From contig URKA01000026.1 in assembly GCA_900548345.1 (NCBI GenBank), forward strand, positions 1-46,504: a stretch of 46,504 nt of DNA, read 5' to 3'. Both the position numbers and the translations under genes were made by a program. Numbering within the stretch: the first letter of the stretch is position 1; the number at the start of each line of letters is the position of its first letter. The notes beneath the pieces are model-generated. The model was not told where the DNA came from and ran no database searches. It saw nothing but the letters and a program-made list of their open reading frames with translations. Origin of the DNA: an uncultured Paraprevotella sp. (GTDB lineage: Bacteria; Bacteroidota; Bacteroidia; Bacteroidales; Bacteroidaceae). Positions 10,116 to 18,524 of the stretch are shown here, one piece after another.

Positions 10116-11783
10116 ATGAAAAAGAAACAGATATTCATTATCACGGCACTTCTTGCCGGCACAACGACCCAGGCACAGATAGACCTCGGCCGCGGAATGT
10201 CTCTGACCGGAAGCATACAGAGCGATATGCTCGCACCTACGGGGAAGCAAGATGACGGTTCCAATGAGGACTTACGCACCAACACATACGCCAACGTAAG
10301 TTTCATGAGTAAATATGTCGATGCCGGCCTGAGGTTGGAATACCTCGAACATCCGCTGCCGGGTTTCGACACAGAGAACGGTTTCAAAGGATGGGGACTT
10401 GGACATATTTACGCCAAGATGCACACGAAGTTCGTGGATGTGACATTAGGTAACTACTACGAACAGTTCGGCTCCGGTTTCATTCTCCGTACCTACGAAG
10501 AACGCAGCCTCGGCATCGACAACTCCCTGCTCGGAGGACATGTGGTCATCCGTCCGTTCCAAGGCATACAGGTGAAAGCCCTCAGCGGTGTGCAGCGCCA
10601 TTATTGGAGCTATAACGATGACGCACTGATTTCCGGTGCCGACCTCGAATTGAGTTTGGACCGTTGGTTCAAGGGGCTGTCCGACAGAGGTGCCAGCCTT
10701 ACCGTAGGAGCTTCATGGGTCAACAAGCATGGCGATGACAAAGCGGAAATCTTTGCTGATGCCACACACCGTCTCAACTTTGCCGAGAACGTAAACGCCT
10801 ATGATGTACGAGCCACATACAACCAAGGCGGTTTCAACATCCTTGCAGAGTATGCGCACAAAAGTGCAGACCCTTCGTTCAAGAACAACTACATTTACCG
10901 TAAGGGATATGTAGGTATGCTCTCTGCATCCTATTCCAAGAAAGGACTCTCCGTCCTGTTGCAGGCAAAACGTTCCGACAACTTCTCGTCGCTCAGCGAC
11001 CGGACGGAAAGCGGCAGCGGCTCTACCATCAACCATCTTCCGGCATTCACCGAAGACCATACATACGCCCTTGCCGCCCTGTATCCTTACAGCACAAACA
11101 AAAACGGAGAATGGGCATATCAGGGACAGTTGGGCTACAACTTCAAGCGCCGCACGGCAATTGGCGGTAAATATGGTATGAATGTCAAAGTGAACTTCTC
11201 TCACGTACATTCCATCAACATGAACCCCAAAAGTTGCAGCGCACTGCCCGGACTTACACCCGGCAGCTGGGGGACCGACGGATACGGTTCGGCCTTCTGG
11301 AAATGGGGAAAGGAGAAGTTCTATCAGGACTGGAACGTGCAGGTGGAGCGCAGACTGGCAAAAGGTTTCAAGCTCAACCTCATGTACATGAACCAGTACT
11401 ACAACAAGACAGCCGTGGAAGGCGAAGGCGGCATGATACACAGCAACATCTTCATTGCCGACGGACTTATCAACCTCAGCCGTAAGGCCAAACTCCGTAT
11501 CGAGGCGCAATATCTCACTACAGGTGAGGATGAGGGCGACTGGGCTTACGCATTGGCGGAACTGTCACTGGCTCCGCACTGGATGTTCACCGCCTCGGAC
11601 ATGTACAACTGCGGTGAGACGAAAGAACACTACTGGCAGACCTACGTGACGTACAACATCCTGTCGCACCGCATTCAGCTCGGATGGGGACGTACCCGTG
11701 CCGGTTACAACTGTTCGGGCGGCGTATGCCGGTACATCCCACAGACCAAGGGCTTCACATTGTCTTATAACTATAACTTCTAA
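10116..11783 (+). CDS. DUF6029-type probable outer-membrane beta-barrel protein
   Basis: This 555-residue protein has a signal peptide (MKKKQIFIITALLAGTTTQAQ) and then long alternating, aromatic-rich segments typical of an outer-membrane barrel, ending in the aromatic-terminated strand FTLSYNYNF. The segments IDLGRGMSLTGSIQSDM and GNYYEQFGSGFILRTYEERSLGIDN resemble the Bacteroidales family DUF6029, whose biochemical function is unknown to me. A Cys pair near the end (CSGGVC) could form a disulfide, which would fit the thioredoxin-fold neighbours on both sides. It starts one base after the TlpA-like gene and ends five bases before the Omp28 lipoprotein gene, so the three look like a translationally tight sub-unit. 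A pore or docking role for the Omp28 proteins is speculation. Confidence 0.8.
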   Translation: MKKKQIFIITALLAGTTTQAQIDLGRGMSLTGSIQSDMLAPTGKQDDGSNEDLRTNTYANVSFMSKYVDAGLRLEYLEHPLPGFDTENGFKGWGLGHIYAKMHTKFVDVTLGNYYEQFGSGFILRTYEERSLGIDNSLLGGHVVIRPFQGIQVKALSGVQRHYWSYNDDALISGADLELSLDRWFKGLSDRGASLTVGASWVNKHGDDKAEIFADATHRLNFAENVNAYDVRATYNQGGFNILAEYAHKSADPSFKNNYIYRKGYVGMLSASYSKKGLSVLLQAKRSDNFSSLSDRTESGSGSTINHLPAFTEDHTYALAALYPYSTNKNGEWAYQGQLGYNFKRRTAIGGKYGMNVKVNFSHVHSINMNPKSCSALPGLTPGSWGTDGYGSAFWKWGKEKFYQDWNVQVERRLAKGFKLNLMYMNQYYNKTAVEGEGGMIHSNIFIADGLINLSRKAKLRIEAQYLTTGEDEGDWAYALAELSLAPHWMFTASDMYNCGETKEHYWQTYVTYNILSHRIQLGWGRTRAGYNCSGGVCRYIPQTKGFTLSYNYNF

Positions 11784-11788
11784 GCGTC

Positions 11789-12613
11789 ATGAAAAAGTTC
11801 TTATATATAATAGGTATACTCGCCACGTTCGCCTCATGCAACGATTTGGACGACAACGAACGGTTCACCTATATCAAGCCGGCTCAGGCGGAGCGTTGCA
11901 TCCTGTTGGAAGATTATACCGGACAACTTTGCGTGAACTGTCCGAAAGCAGTAACCGTGATTGACCAGCTCCACGATCTCTATGGCGACAACGTCATTGC
12001 CGTAGGCATACAAGGAGGCTTGTCCCTACCTAATGAAATCAACGGAGTAGAGAATTCCATGGGACTCGCCACCTCAGAAAGCGAGGCTTACTATTCCGCC
12101 GTCGGTTCTCCGGCACAACCGTCGGGACGCATCAACCGCAAAGGGACACCGTCCTCAATAGACTCTTGGCGAAGACTCGCAGATACGGAAATCAGTTATA
12201 CGTCTCCCCTGTCTTTAGAACTGACAGCTGGCTATGAAGAAACGGGACGCACCGTAACGGTCAACGTAGAAGTCATGGGATTGAACGGGAACATCGCCGG
12301 CAAGCTCCAATTATGGGTAGTGGAAGACAACATCGTGGCTCCGCAGAACCTACCGGACGGTTCCATGTCCATGGACTATGTACACAATCATGTATTCCGC
12401 GCTTCCATCAACGGTACTTGGGGCGAGGACTTCACCATAACTGAGAGCGAGACGAAGAACTATACCGCAACGGCAACACTGAAGAGCTATTGGAAGCCGG
12501 AGAACATCTCCATCGTAGCCTTTGTCTACAATGACAGCGGCGTATTGCAGGCAGCCAAAGCTAAATTGCAGACCACACCACAGCAATCAGAAGAAGAAAC
12601 AAATAAAGAATAA
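11789..12613 (+). CDS. Omp28-related lipoprotein with thioredoxin-like CxxC motif
   Basis: This 274-residue lipoprotein has a signal peptide ending in FASC (Cys17), followed by the acidic NDLDDNE. The Omp28-related domain starts at ILLEDYTGQLCVNCPKAV. The pair Cys48-Cys51 is in a thioredoxin-like position, and the phrase YVHNHVFRASI (about 190-200) recurs in the two larger Omp28 proteins downstream. Unlike those two it has a lipobox and no C-terminal tag. It is therefore probably anchored by lipid, while the others would be sorted by their tails. Omp28 is known as an outer-membrane antigen/adhesin-type lipoprotein of Porphyromonas gingivalis. The redox activity of the CxxC here is not established. 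Confidence 0.87.
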   Translation: MKKFLYIIGILATFASCNDLDDNERFTYIKPAQAERCILLEDYTGQLCVNCPKAVTVIDQLHDLYGDNVIAVGIQGGLSLPNEINGVENSMGLATSESEAYYSAVGSPAQPSGRINRKGTPSSIDSWRRLADTEISYTSPLSLELTAGYEETGRTVTVNVEVMGLNGNIAGKLQLWVVEDNIVAPQNLPDGSMSMDYVHNHVFRASINGTWGEDFTITESETKNYTATATLKSYWKPENISIVAFVYNDSGVLQAAKAKLQTTPQQSEEETNKE

Positions 12614-12622
12614 AAAACGAAT

Positions 12623-13306
12623 ATGAAAAGATTTAGAGTATTATCACTTGTCATGGCCGTCCTGCTCGGCGTGTGCCATGTCAACGCGCAAACGGACAAC
12701 ACCTTCTGCTTTATCGATGCCAACGGCAACGAAGTAAAGGATGGCAGCACAGTTACATTCTATGCAGTGGAAGAAGAGAAAGTGCCCGGAGTGCCTTTCT
12801 TCGGCGTCACGGTCGAAGCCAAATTTAATTTGAGCGTAAAGAACGCCAGCGGAGAAGGTGCCGCAGTAGCCTCACACATCATTACTGTCAGAAAGTCAAA
12901 TGGAGATATACAATATTGTTTTCCTAACCAATGCCAATCAGGCGAGCTTCCTGAGGACTACAAATCAGATTGTGCCGATATAGTTGCAGGAGGTGTTGAA
13001 CCACTGAACTCAGAATGGTATCCTGCAGAAAAGCAATACGGCGAAGCCCTTTGCACGATTCAACTCCTGAAAGTCAGACAGACCGGTACAAGCAAGTTTG
13101 ACTACGAAGTATTAGGCTACGGCCCCACCGTCAACATCCATTGCATCTATGCCGACCCGACCGGTGTCAAGGACCTGTCCGCCGATGAGAACGCCACGGA
13201 AATTGAACGTTACGATATAAGCGGCAAGAAGCTGTCAGCTCCGAAAAAAGGCATCAATCTCGTGAAGTTGTCCAACGGCAAGGTGTTTAAGACGATTGTC
13301 AAGTAA
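12623..13306 (+). CDS. exported hypothetical protein with C-terminal tag
   Basis: This 227-residue protein has a signal peptide (MKRFRVLSLVMAVLLGVCHVNAQ) and a predicted beta-rich body (about 24-190, starting NTFCFIDANGNEVKDGS). It ends with IERYDISGKKLSAPKKGINLVKLSNGKVFKTIVK. That ending has the same pattern (RY(D/N)xxGxxLSAPxKGINxxKxSNG...VK) as the tails of the 653- and 1230-residue Omp28 proteins of this block, so it is probably sorted by the same route. I do not recognise the body. It contains several Cys residues (CFPNQC, DCAD, LCTIQL, HCIY) that could form disulfides. It starts 9 bases after the Omp28 lipoprotein gene. Confidence 0.75.
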   Translation: MKRFRVLSLVMAVLLGVCHVNAQTDNTFCFIDANGNEVKDGSTVTFYAVEEEKVPGVPFFGVTVEAKFNLSVKNASGEGAAVASHIITVRKSNGDIQYCFPNQCQSGELPEDYKSDCADIVAGGVEPLNSEWYPAEKQYGEALCTIQLLKVRQTGTSKFDYEVLGYGPTVNIHCIYADPTGVKDLSADENATEIERYDISGKKLSAPKKGINLVKLSNGKVFKTIVK

Positions 13307-13338
13307 TCATTAAAAAGAACGAAACAAAACAATACATC

Positions 13339-15300
13339 ATGAAAAGAATCTACTCACTGTTTGCCATCATGTTGTCCGCGACAACCCTCATGGCACAATC
13401 GGTACCGTTCGTAACCACAGGTGACTTCACCCTGAAAGCCCCGTGCAAGAAGAACATCACCATGACACATGCAGCCACGGCCAAGATTGCCGCAAGAAGC
13501 GGTGCCCGTGCGCTCGCATCCAACCAAAAATACGCCGGAGCCTATACCTCCGACACCTACAACACTGAATCCGGTGCGGGCTACCCGCTGGTCAACATGG
13601 ATTTGGGCGTGTTTGCCTATATGAGCAAATCCCTGCTTGCCAAGTACAACGGCAGCAAAATCGTGGGTATGCGTTACGCGTTGAGCAACGTGGCCGAAGT
13701 CACACGAGCCACAATCTACTCGCTTGACACGCCAGGCAATACGGAAATCATTGCGTCCCAATCCATTTACAATTCCGTGAGAGGTTGGAACACCGTGATG
13801 TTCTCCCAGCCCACCACACTCGACCTGACAGACCTGCAAGGCTTGTTCGTGGGCTTCAGCTACTTCCAGAACGACGACACGAACGCTGACGAATCCTTCC
13901 CCCTCTCTTTTGTTACGGAAGGCAACTCCACAGCACCGGTCTATCTCTTCGGAGACTTGGGCTATGGCAACGGCCTCTATCCATGGCCTGGTGAGCAGAA
14001 CGGAAACTTGAGCGTGCAGCTCATTCTGGAAAACAACAACTTCCCGAAAAAAGATGCCGTCATCAACGACATCGCCATTGCAGGCGACTGGTACAAAGCC
14101 GGCGAGGACATGACCTACGCGGTGGCTGTAAACAACTTCGGTACGCAGACCATCAATGAACTTGAACTCGGCGTATACATCGACAACGCCCTCGTGACCA
14201 CTCAAAAGGTAAACAACGTCACTGAAACCATTCAGAATGTATCCGGAACCGTGACACTGCCGGCCGGTCTCTCTCTCGGCCAGCATACGCTGACGGTCTA
14301 TGCGGCCAACGCCGACGGTACCCCCCTGACAGAAAACACCGACGATGACGCCATGGCCCTGAGAATATTCACCTACGAGCAGAGCGTAACGCGCCAGAAG
14401 AACCTCATCGAGCAGTTCACCTCGCAATATTGCGCTGAGTGTCCGGAAGGCATCTCCAACGTGGACAACTTCATCGCCTCACGCAGCAACGACATCGCCT
14501 GTGTAACCATCCACGCCGACATGGGAGACGACATGATGGACGAGTTCACGGTACTCGATGGAGAATATGTATTGGTAGCCGAGGCTGTAAGCGGTATCCC
14601 GTCGGCCTCATTCAACCGTACGGCTGTCAGAAGGTCTCTGATCCAGCCGACTACTTTCGAGAGCAACTACACGCCGTCCGACATCACCCGTTATTTCAAC
14701 GACATCATCGACTACACCCACAAGAACCCGGCATTGGCCACCGTAAACATCAGCGGTTCATACAATGAAGCCACACGTGCCCTCGAAGTGACCGTAAGCG
14801 GTGAGGGTGTCAACGCCGCAGAGCTCCTTGCCAACTACGGAGTGACGGTATGTCTGACCGAAGACAACATCAAAGCAAAGCAGATAAATGCCGACGGCAG
14901 AACTTGGAATTACAGCTATGTGCACAACAATGTGCTGCGTGCCACGTTGACCGAGAATAAACTCGGTGATAAAATCAAATGGACAGGCAACACCTACGAG
15001 ATGACCTTCAATACCGTGCTTGATGCAGGATGGAACGCCGACCACATGCACGTTGTGGCCTTCGTAGCCCCCGTTCTGGATTACAACAACCCCGACTACT
15101 TGTGCGAATGGGTGACCAACGCCAACAGCGTAACCCTGAAGAACATCGCCGACGGCATCAGCGAAGTAAACGCCAACGCAACCGAGGGTGTGGAAGTGGC
15201 ACGCTACAATGCAGCCGGCCAGCTTATCTCCGCACCGCAAAAGGGTATCAACATCATCAAGATGAGCAACGGCGAGACCCACAAGGTCCTCGTCAAATAA
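13339..15300 (+). CDS. Omp28-related exported protein with CxxC motif and C-terminal tag
   Basis: This 653-residue protein has a signal peptide (about 1-20, ending LMAQ). The N-terminal beta-sandwich region (about 55-235) is of unassigned type. An Ig-like segment (about 240-340) starts near DAVINDIAIAGDWYKAGEDM. The Omp28-related domain (about 355-610) begins at NLIEQFTSQYCAECPEGI, with Cys365-Cys368 in the thioredoxin-like position and YVHNNVLRATL further on. The last ~34 residues (VARYNAAGQLISAPQKGINIIKMSNGETHKVLVK) are a tag nearly identical to that of the 1230-residue protein downstream. No lipobox is seen. It is a larger version of the 274-residue lipoprotein, with an extra N-terminal module and a tail. 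A surface-exposed binding or redox role is inferred from the family and the block. Confidence 0.85.
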   Translation: MKRIYSLFAIMLSATTLMAQSVPFVTTGDFTLKAPCKKNITMTHAATAKIAARSGARALASNQKYAGAYTSDTYNTESGAGYPLVNMDLGVFAYMSKSLLAKYNGSKIVGMRYALSNVAEVTRATIYSLDTPGNTEIIASQSIYNSVRGWNTVMFSQPTTLDLTDLQGLFVGFSYFQNDDTNADESFPLSFVTEGNSTAPVYLFGDLGYGNGLYPWPGEQNGNLSVQLILENNNFPKKDAVINDIAIAGDWYKAGEDMTYAVAVNNFGTQTINELELGVYIDNALVTTQKVNNVTETIQNVSGTVTLPAGLSLGQHTLTVYAANADGTPLTENTDDDAMALRIFTYEQSVTRQKNLIEQFTSQYCAECPEGISNVDNFIASRSNDIACVTIHADMGDDMMDEFTVLDGEYVLVAEAVSGIPSASFNRTAVRRSLIQPTTFESNYTPSDITRYFNDIIDYTHKNPALATVNISGSYNEATRALEVTVSGEGVNAAELLANYGVTVCLTEDNIKAKQINADGRTWNYSYVHNNVLRATLTENKLGDKIKWTGNTYEMTFNTVLDAGWNADHMHVVAFVAPVLDYNNPDYLCEWVTNANSVTLKNIADGISEVNANATEGVEVARYNAAGQLISAPQKGINIIKMSNGETHKVLVK

Positions 15301-15310
15301 CAAGAGAATG

Positions 15311-15359
15311 GAGAGCACGGGAAGCCGCGCCTTTACAGGCACGGCTTCTTCCGCCTCTC
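15311..15359 (+). other. intercistronic hairpin without U-tract
   Basis: GAAGCCG-C-GCCT (15321-15332) pairs with AGGC-A-CGGCTTC (15337-15348) around TTAC, with one C/A mismatch. An outer GAGAG (15311-15315) can pair with CTCTC (15355-15359). No T-run follows. It lies in the 95-base gap between the 653-residue Omp28 gene and the duplicated Ig-like gene, and could be a transcript-stability or attenuation element. Confidence 0.5.
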
Positions 15360-15395
15360 ACCCACAATAAGGATAAACCATTAACTTACCATTTT

Positions 15396-18300
15396 ATGAA
15401 CAAAGCAAGAACTTTACACCAACAAGTGGGTCATACGCTTCAGGTGCTTATGATGACATTGGTGTGTCTGCTCTGCGGCATCCCAACCGCATGGGCAGAA
15501 GGCACGGGTACCATAGAAGCCCCGTATGTACTGACGGGCCTGACACCCGAAGGCAGTGCTTTTAAAGCCACCGGCTACAAGCTGTACGCCACACTGACCC
15601 CTGAGACAGACGGTATACTGGTATTCACATGCAACTACAGCCAGTTCACGGACAACACGTTTGCCACCCAAAGTGAAACGCAGCCGAGCTGGGACGGCAA
15701 GTGGCCGCAGGAATACAAACTGCCATGCGCAGCCGGCACCACCTACTATGTAGGCGGATTCATGCAAAGCTCGGAGGTAACCATCAAGTTCCTCACCGAA
15801 GACGAAGACCTGATGCTCAGCACATACACACCTGAAAACGGCAGCGTCTTCGATGTAGTGGCAGGAACAGTCAACCTGGAGTTCAACAAGATGGTGAAAA
15901 TCGAAAGTTGCGTCATGTCTTACGGAAGCATGACCTCCAGCCCCGAACTCCACATCACCAACGCTTACGCTTCTGTCAACGTAAGAGACCTGCTTATTGC
16001 CGCATACAACAACGGAACATTACGTAAAGGCGACAACATCAAGTTCACCTTTTCAGGCATCACGTCCCTTGAGGACGGCAGCCTGCTCAACGGCACCGGC
16101 ATATTTGAGGTGACTTACAAGGCACCGGCCAAACCGATGTACCTTGTGTCAAGCATCCACACCCCGACGGCCGAGAAACCTGTCACAGACTTCAAGTCCT
16201 ATTACATGAGGAGCGATTCCACCGCCATTGTCCAGCTTACGTTCAGCGAAAAGATAGGCTCAGTGGGCGATATACAACTCATTTACGGCAACCCGGAAGG
16301 GAGCGGAGAGGATGACGGCAACAAACCGTACTACGAAGAGACCCTCACCCCTGTGGTCAAGGACAATATAATTGAAATCGACCTGAGCGGAAAGCGCCGT
16401 CTTCCGGGCGACATGCTTACAGAAGCCGAGGTATTCGACAACATAGCCTTGAAAGTAAGCAACGTGAAGGATACCAACGGCAATATGGCCTACTCTTCCG
16501 GTATCGGTACGTTAGGCACGTTCTTCTTCACCTACAAATACAAGCAGATTGAGTACAGCGCAACGGCCGACTGGACGTTGGTGGGCGGCGAAGTCATCAC
16601 CACAGATACAAAGGCAATAGAATTGTGGCTGATGGAAACCGGCGACACCATCACATTCACCGGCGTGAAGTTTGCCTATAAGGACAAAGGTGTCGACAAG
16701 AATGTCGTTGTCCGCACCGGCGAACTGACCATAACCGACGACGAAGAGTACCCGAATGCAAGGATTATCACCATCCCCATCCCCGGCATGAAAGCAGACG
16801 AAGGCACCATTACGGTGTCGTTGGAAGGCGTGGAGACACCCGACGGAATCGAACATGCAGCCGACTATACCCATGAATTTGCCTGCGCCACAATCGTCGG
16901 CACCGGAACCGGAACAAAGGGAGACCCCTATACCCTGCAAGACTTGACTCCCGAAGGCAAGGAATACAAGACCATAGGCTACCGTCTGTACGCCGAGTTC
17001 ACTCCCGATAGCGACGGTATACTGATATTCCCTGGCAACTTCACGCAGTACACCGACGGCACGTTTGAGACGCAAAGCGCCACTCAGCCGAAATGGGACG
17101 GCAAATATCCGCAGCAGTACAAACTGCAGTGCACCGCCGGCACCACCTATTACTTAGGCGGATACATGTCAAGTTCTGTCATCACCATCAAGTACCTTGA
17201 CGAGGAAGAGCCTTTGAAAGTCACCGCATTCTCACCGGCCGACGGCAGCATCTTTGACGTGGTAAGAGGAAGCGTCAACCTTGAATTCAACCAGAAGGTA
17301 AGCATCACACGTTGTATCATGAACTATGGCCGTCTGACATACAACCCAAGCGTATTCACCAACAACGCATACGCTTCGGTAGACGTGAAAGAGCAGCTTA
17401 TCGCCGCATACAACAACGGTTCGCTGCGCGAAGGCGACGACATCAAGTTCACCTTCTCCGGCATCAAGTCTCTTGAGGACGGCAAGTTGCTCAACGGAAC
17501 CGGTGTGTTTGAAGTAAGCTACAAGGCTCCGGCCAAACCGATGGTATGCGTATCAAGTGAAAATACGCCGACTTCCACTACGAGCCAGGTTCTGAACTTC
17601 AAGTCTTACTATATGAAGAACGACCCCACCGGCATCGTGAAACTGACATTCAGCGGTGAGGTTGGTTCTGTAGGCAGTGTACAGGTTATATACGGCGACA
17701 TTGAAGGTTCCGGCGAGGATGACGCCGCAAGCCAGTACTATGTAGAAGACCTCACTGCCAAGATTAACGGCAACACGGTAGAAATCGACCTGAGAGGCAA
17801 GCTCCGCCGTCATAAAGATATGGTTGAGGTGGAGACCTTCTACGAGGACATCACCTTGAAGATAGCCAACGTGAAGGATGCCAACGGCAATATGGCCTAC
17901 TCTTCAGGTATCGGAACTTTGGGTTCTTTCTTCTTCGGTTACAAGTTCAAGGAAATTGACTACACTGCAACGACCGACTGGACAGACACGAATGGCAATG
18001 ACATCACCGGCGACACCAAGGAGATTGAACTCTGGTTGCTGGAAACCGGCGGCAAGGCCACATTCACCGGAGTAAAGTTCGCTTATAAGGAGAATGGTGC
18101 CGACAAGGAAGTCATTGTACCCGCAAGCGAACTGACCATCGCCGACGACGAGGAATTTGCTGACGCCAAGCTGATCACCATCCCGGTTCCTGCCGTGAAG
18201 ATGGATGCCGGCACAGTGAAGATTTCCCTGGATGGTGTAGAGTCCCCCGACGGAGTTGACCACGAAGACTATACCTACGAGTTCATCAACAACACTGACG

Positions 18301-18455
18301 CCATCGACCACATCGTAGCCGATGCCGACGGCATAGTTGACGTGTACACCATAGACGGCATCTGCGTGCTCCGCAACGCCGACGCCGCCGCCGTCAAGAA
18401 CCTCCGCAACGGCCTGTATGTCATCAACGGCAAGAAAGTCGTTGTCAAAAAGTAA
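15396..18455 (+). CDS. large secreted protein with two ~466-residue tandem Ig-like repeats and C-terminal tag
   Basis: The chosen start (MNKARTLHQQVGHTLQ) gives 1019 residues with a signal peptide ending IPTAWA. The reading frame is open further upstream but there overlaps the previous gene and lacks a signal peptide. The body is two tandem copies of one unit, about 36-501 and 502-966. Each opens with a beta-sandwich (GTGT...PYxLxxLTPEG, then GYxLYAxxTPxxDGILxF and AGTTYYxGGxM). Each continues with an SbsA/Big_5-like Ig domain (TPENGSVFDVVAGTVNLEFNK and SPADGSIFDVVRGSVNLEFNQ), and a second Ig-like pair ending VETPDG or VESPDG. The final segment (VDVYTIDGICVLRNA...GLYVINGKKVVVKK) is a sorting-tag-like tail of the same flavour as on the two proteases. 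No enzyme motif is visible. A structural or adhesive surface role is inferred. Confidence 0.82.
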   Translation: MNKARTLHQQVGHTLQVLMMTLVCLLCGIPTAWAEGTGTIEAPYVLTGLTPEGSAFKATGYKLYATLTPETDGILVFTCNYSQFTDNTFATQSETQPSWDGKWPQEYKLPCAAGTTYYVGGFMQSSEVTIKFLTEDEDLMLSTYTPENGSVFDVVAGTVNLEFNKMVKIESCVMSYGSMTSSPELHITNAYASVNVRDLLIAAYNNGTLRKGDNIKFTFSGITSLEDGSLLNGTGIFEVTYKAPAKPMYLVSSIHTPTAEKPVTDFKSYYMRSDSTAIVQLTFSEKIGSVGDIQLIYGNPEGSGEDDGNKPYYEETLTPVVKDNIIEIDLSGKRRLPGDMLTEAEVFDNIALKVSNVKDTNGNMAYSSGIGTLGTFFFTYKYKQIEYSATADWTLVGGEVITTDTKAIELWLMETGDTITFTGVKFAYKDKGVDKNVVVRTGELTITDDEEYPNARIITIPIPGMKADEGTITVSLEGVETPDGIEHAADYTHEFACATIVGTGTGTKGDPYTLQDLTPEGKEYKTIGYRLYAEFTPDSDGILIFPGNFTQYTDGTFETQSATQPKWDGKYPQQYKLQCTAGTTYYLGGYMSSSVITIKYLDEEEPLKVTAFSPADGSIFDVVRGSVNLEFNQKVSITRCIMNYGRLTYNPSVFTNNAYASVDVKEQLIAAYNNGSLREGDDIKFTFSGIKSLEDGKLLNGTGVFEVSYKAPAKPMVCVSSENTPTSTTSQVLNFKSYYMKNDPTGIVKLTFSGEVGSVGSVQVIYGDIEGSGEDDAASQYYVEDLTAKINGNTVEIDLRGKLRRHKDMVEVETFYEDITLKIANVKDANGNMAYSSGIGTLGSFFFGYKFKEIDYTATTDWTDTNGNDITGDTKEIELWLLETGGKATFTGVKFAYKENGADKEVIVPASELTIADDEEFADAKLITIPVPAVKMDAGTVKISLDGVESPDGVDHEDYTYEFINNTDAIDHIVADADGIVDVYTIDGICVLRNADAAAVKNLRNGLYVINGKKVVVKK
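15501..18293 (+). repeat. intragenic tandem duplication, two ~1.4-kb units
   Basis: Unit A (15501-16898) and unit B (16899-about 18293) encode the two repeat halves of the Ig-like protein. Protein order is collinear throughout, and parts of the DNA remain nearly identical. For example, 16452-16507 and 17868-17923 both encode the stretch ANVKD/SNVKD...NGNMAYSSGIGTLG. Other parts have diverged considerably, so the duplication is not very recent. Because the DNA is still similar in places, copy number could change by recombination. Confidence 0.85.
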
Positions 18456-18463
18456 ATCATCAC

Positions 18464-18504
18464 GCTTTAAGGTTGCGGGGGCATCGTCCCCGCAACCTTA
18501 AAGC
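18464..18504 (+). other. perfect 17-bp intercistronic hairpin
   Basis: GCTTTAAGGTTGCGGGG (18464-18480) pairs perfectly with 18488-18504 around a 7-base loop (GCATCGT). It stands 9 bases after the stop of the Ig-like gene and 20 bases before the start of the last gene of the block. No T-run follows (CCATTAAAAG), so full termination is doubtful. Partial termination or 3'-end protection are the likely options, which would make the last gene less abundant. Confidence 0.65.
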
Positions 18505-18524
18505 CCATTAAAAGTTTAAATAAT

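Noticed and set aside
13354..14427. 357-codon open frame on the minus strand
   Set aside because: It is antisense to the 653-residue Omp28-related gene, and no motif or start signal is seen.
15030..15395. Upstream extension of the Ig-repeat protein by 122 codons
   Set aside because: This part overlaps the previous gene, is Arg/Gln-rich and precedes a good signal peptide starting at 15396.
18464..18504. Operon-ending terminator before the last gene of the protease block
   Set aside because: The stem is strong, but no T-run follows, and the downstream gene carries the same tag and Omp28 domain as the upstream ones, so it is kept in the block.
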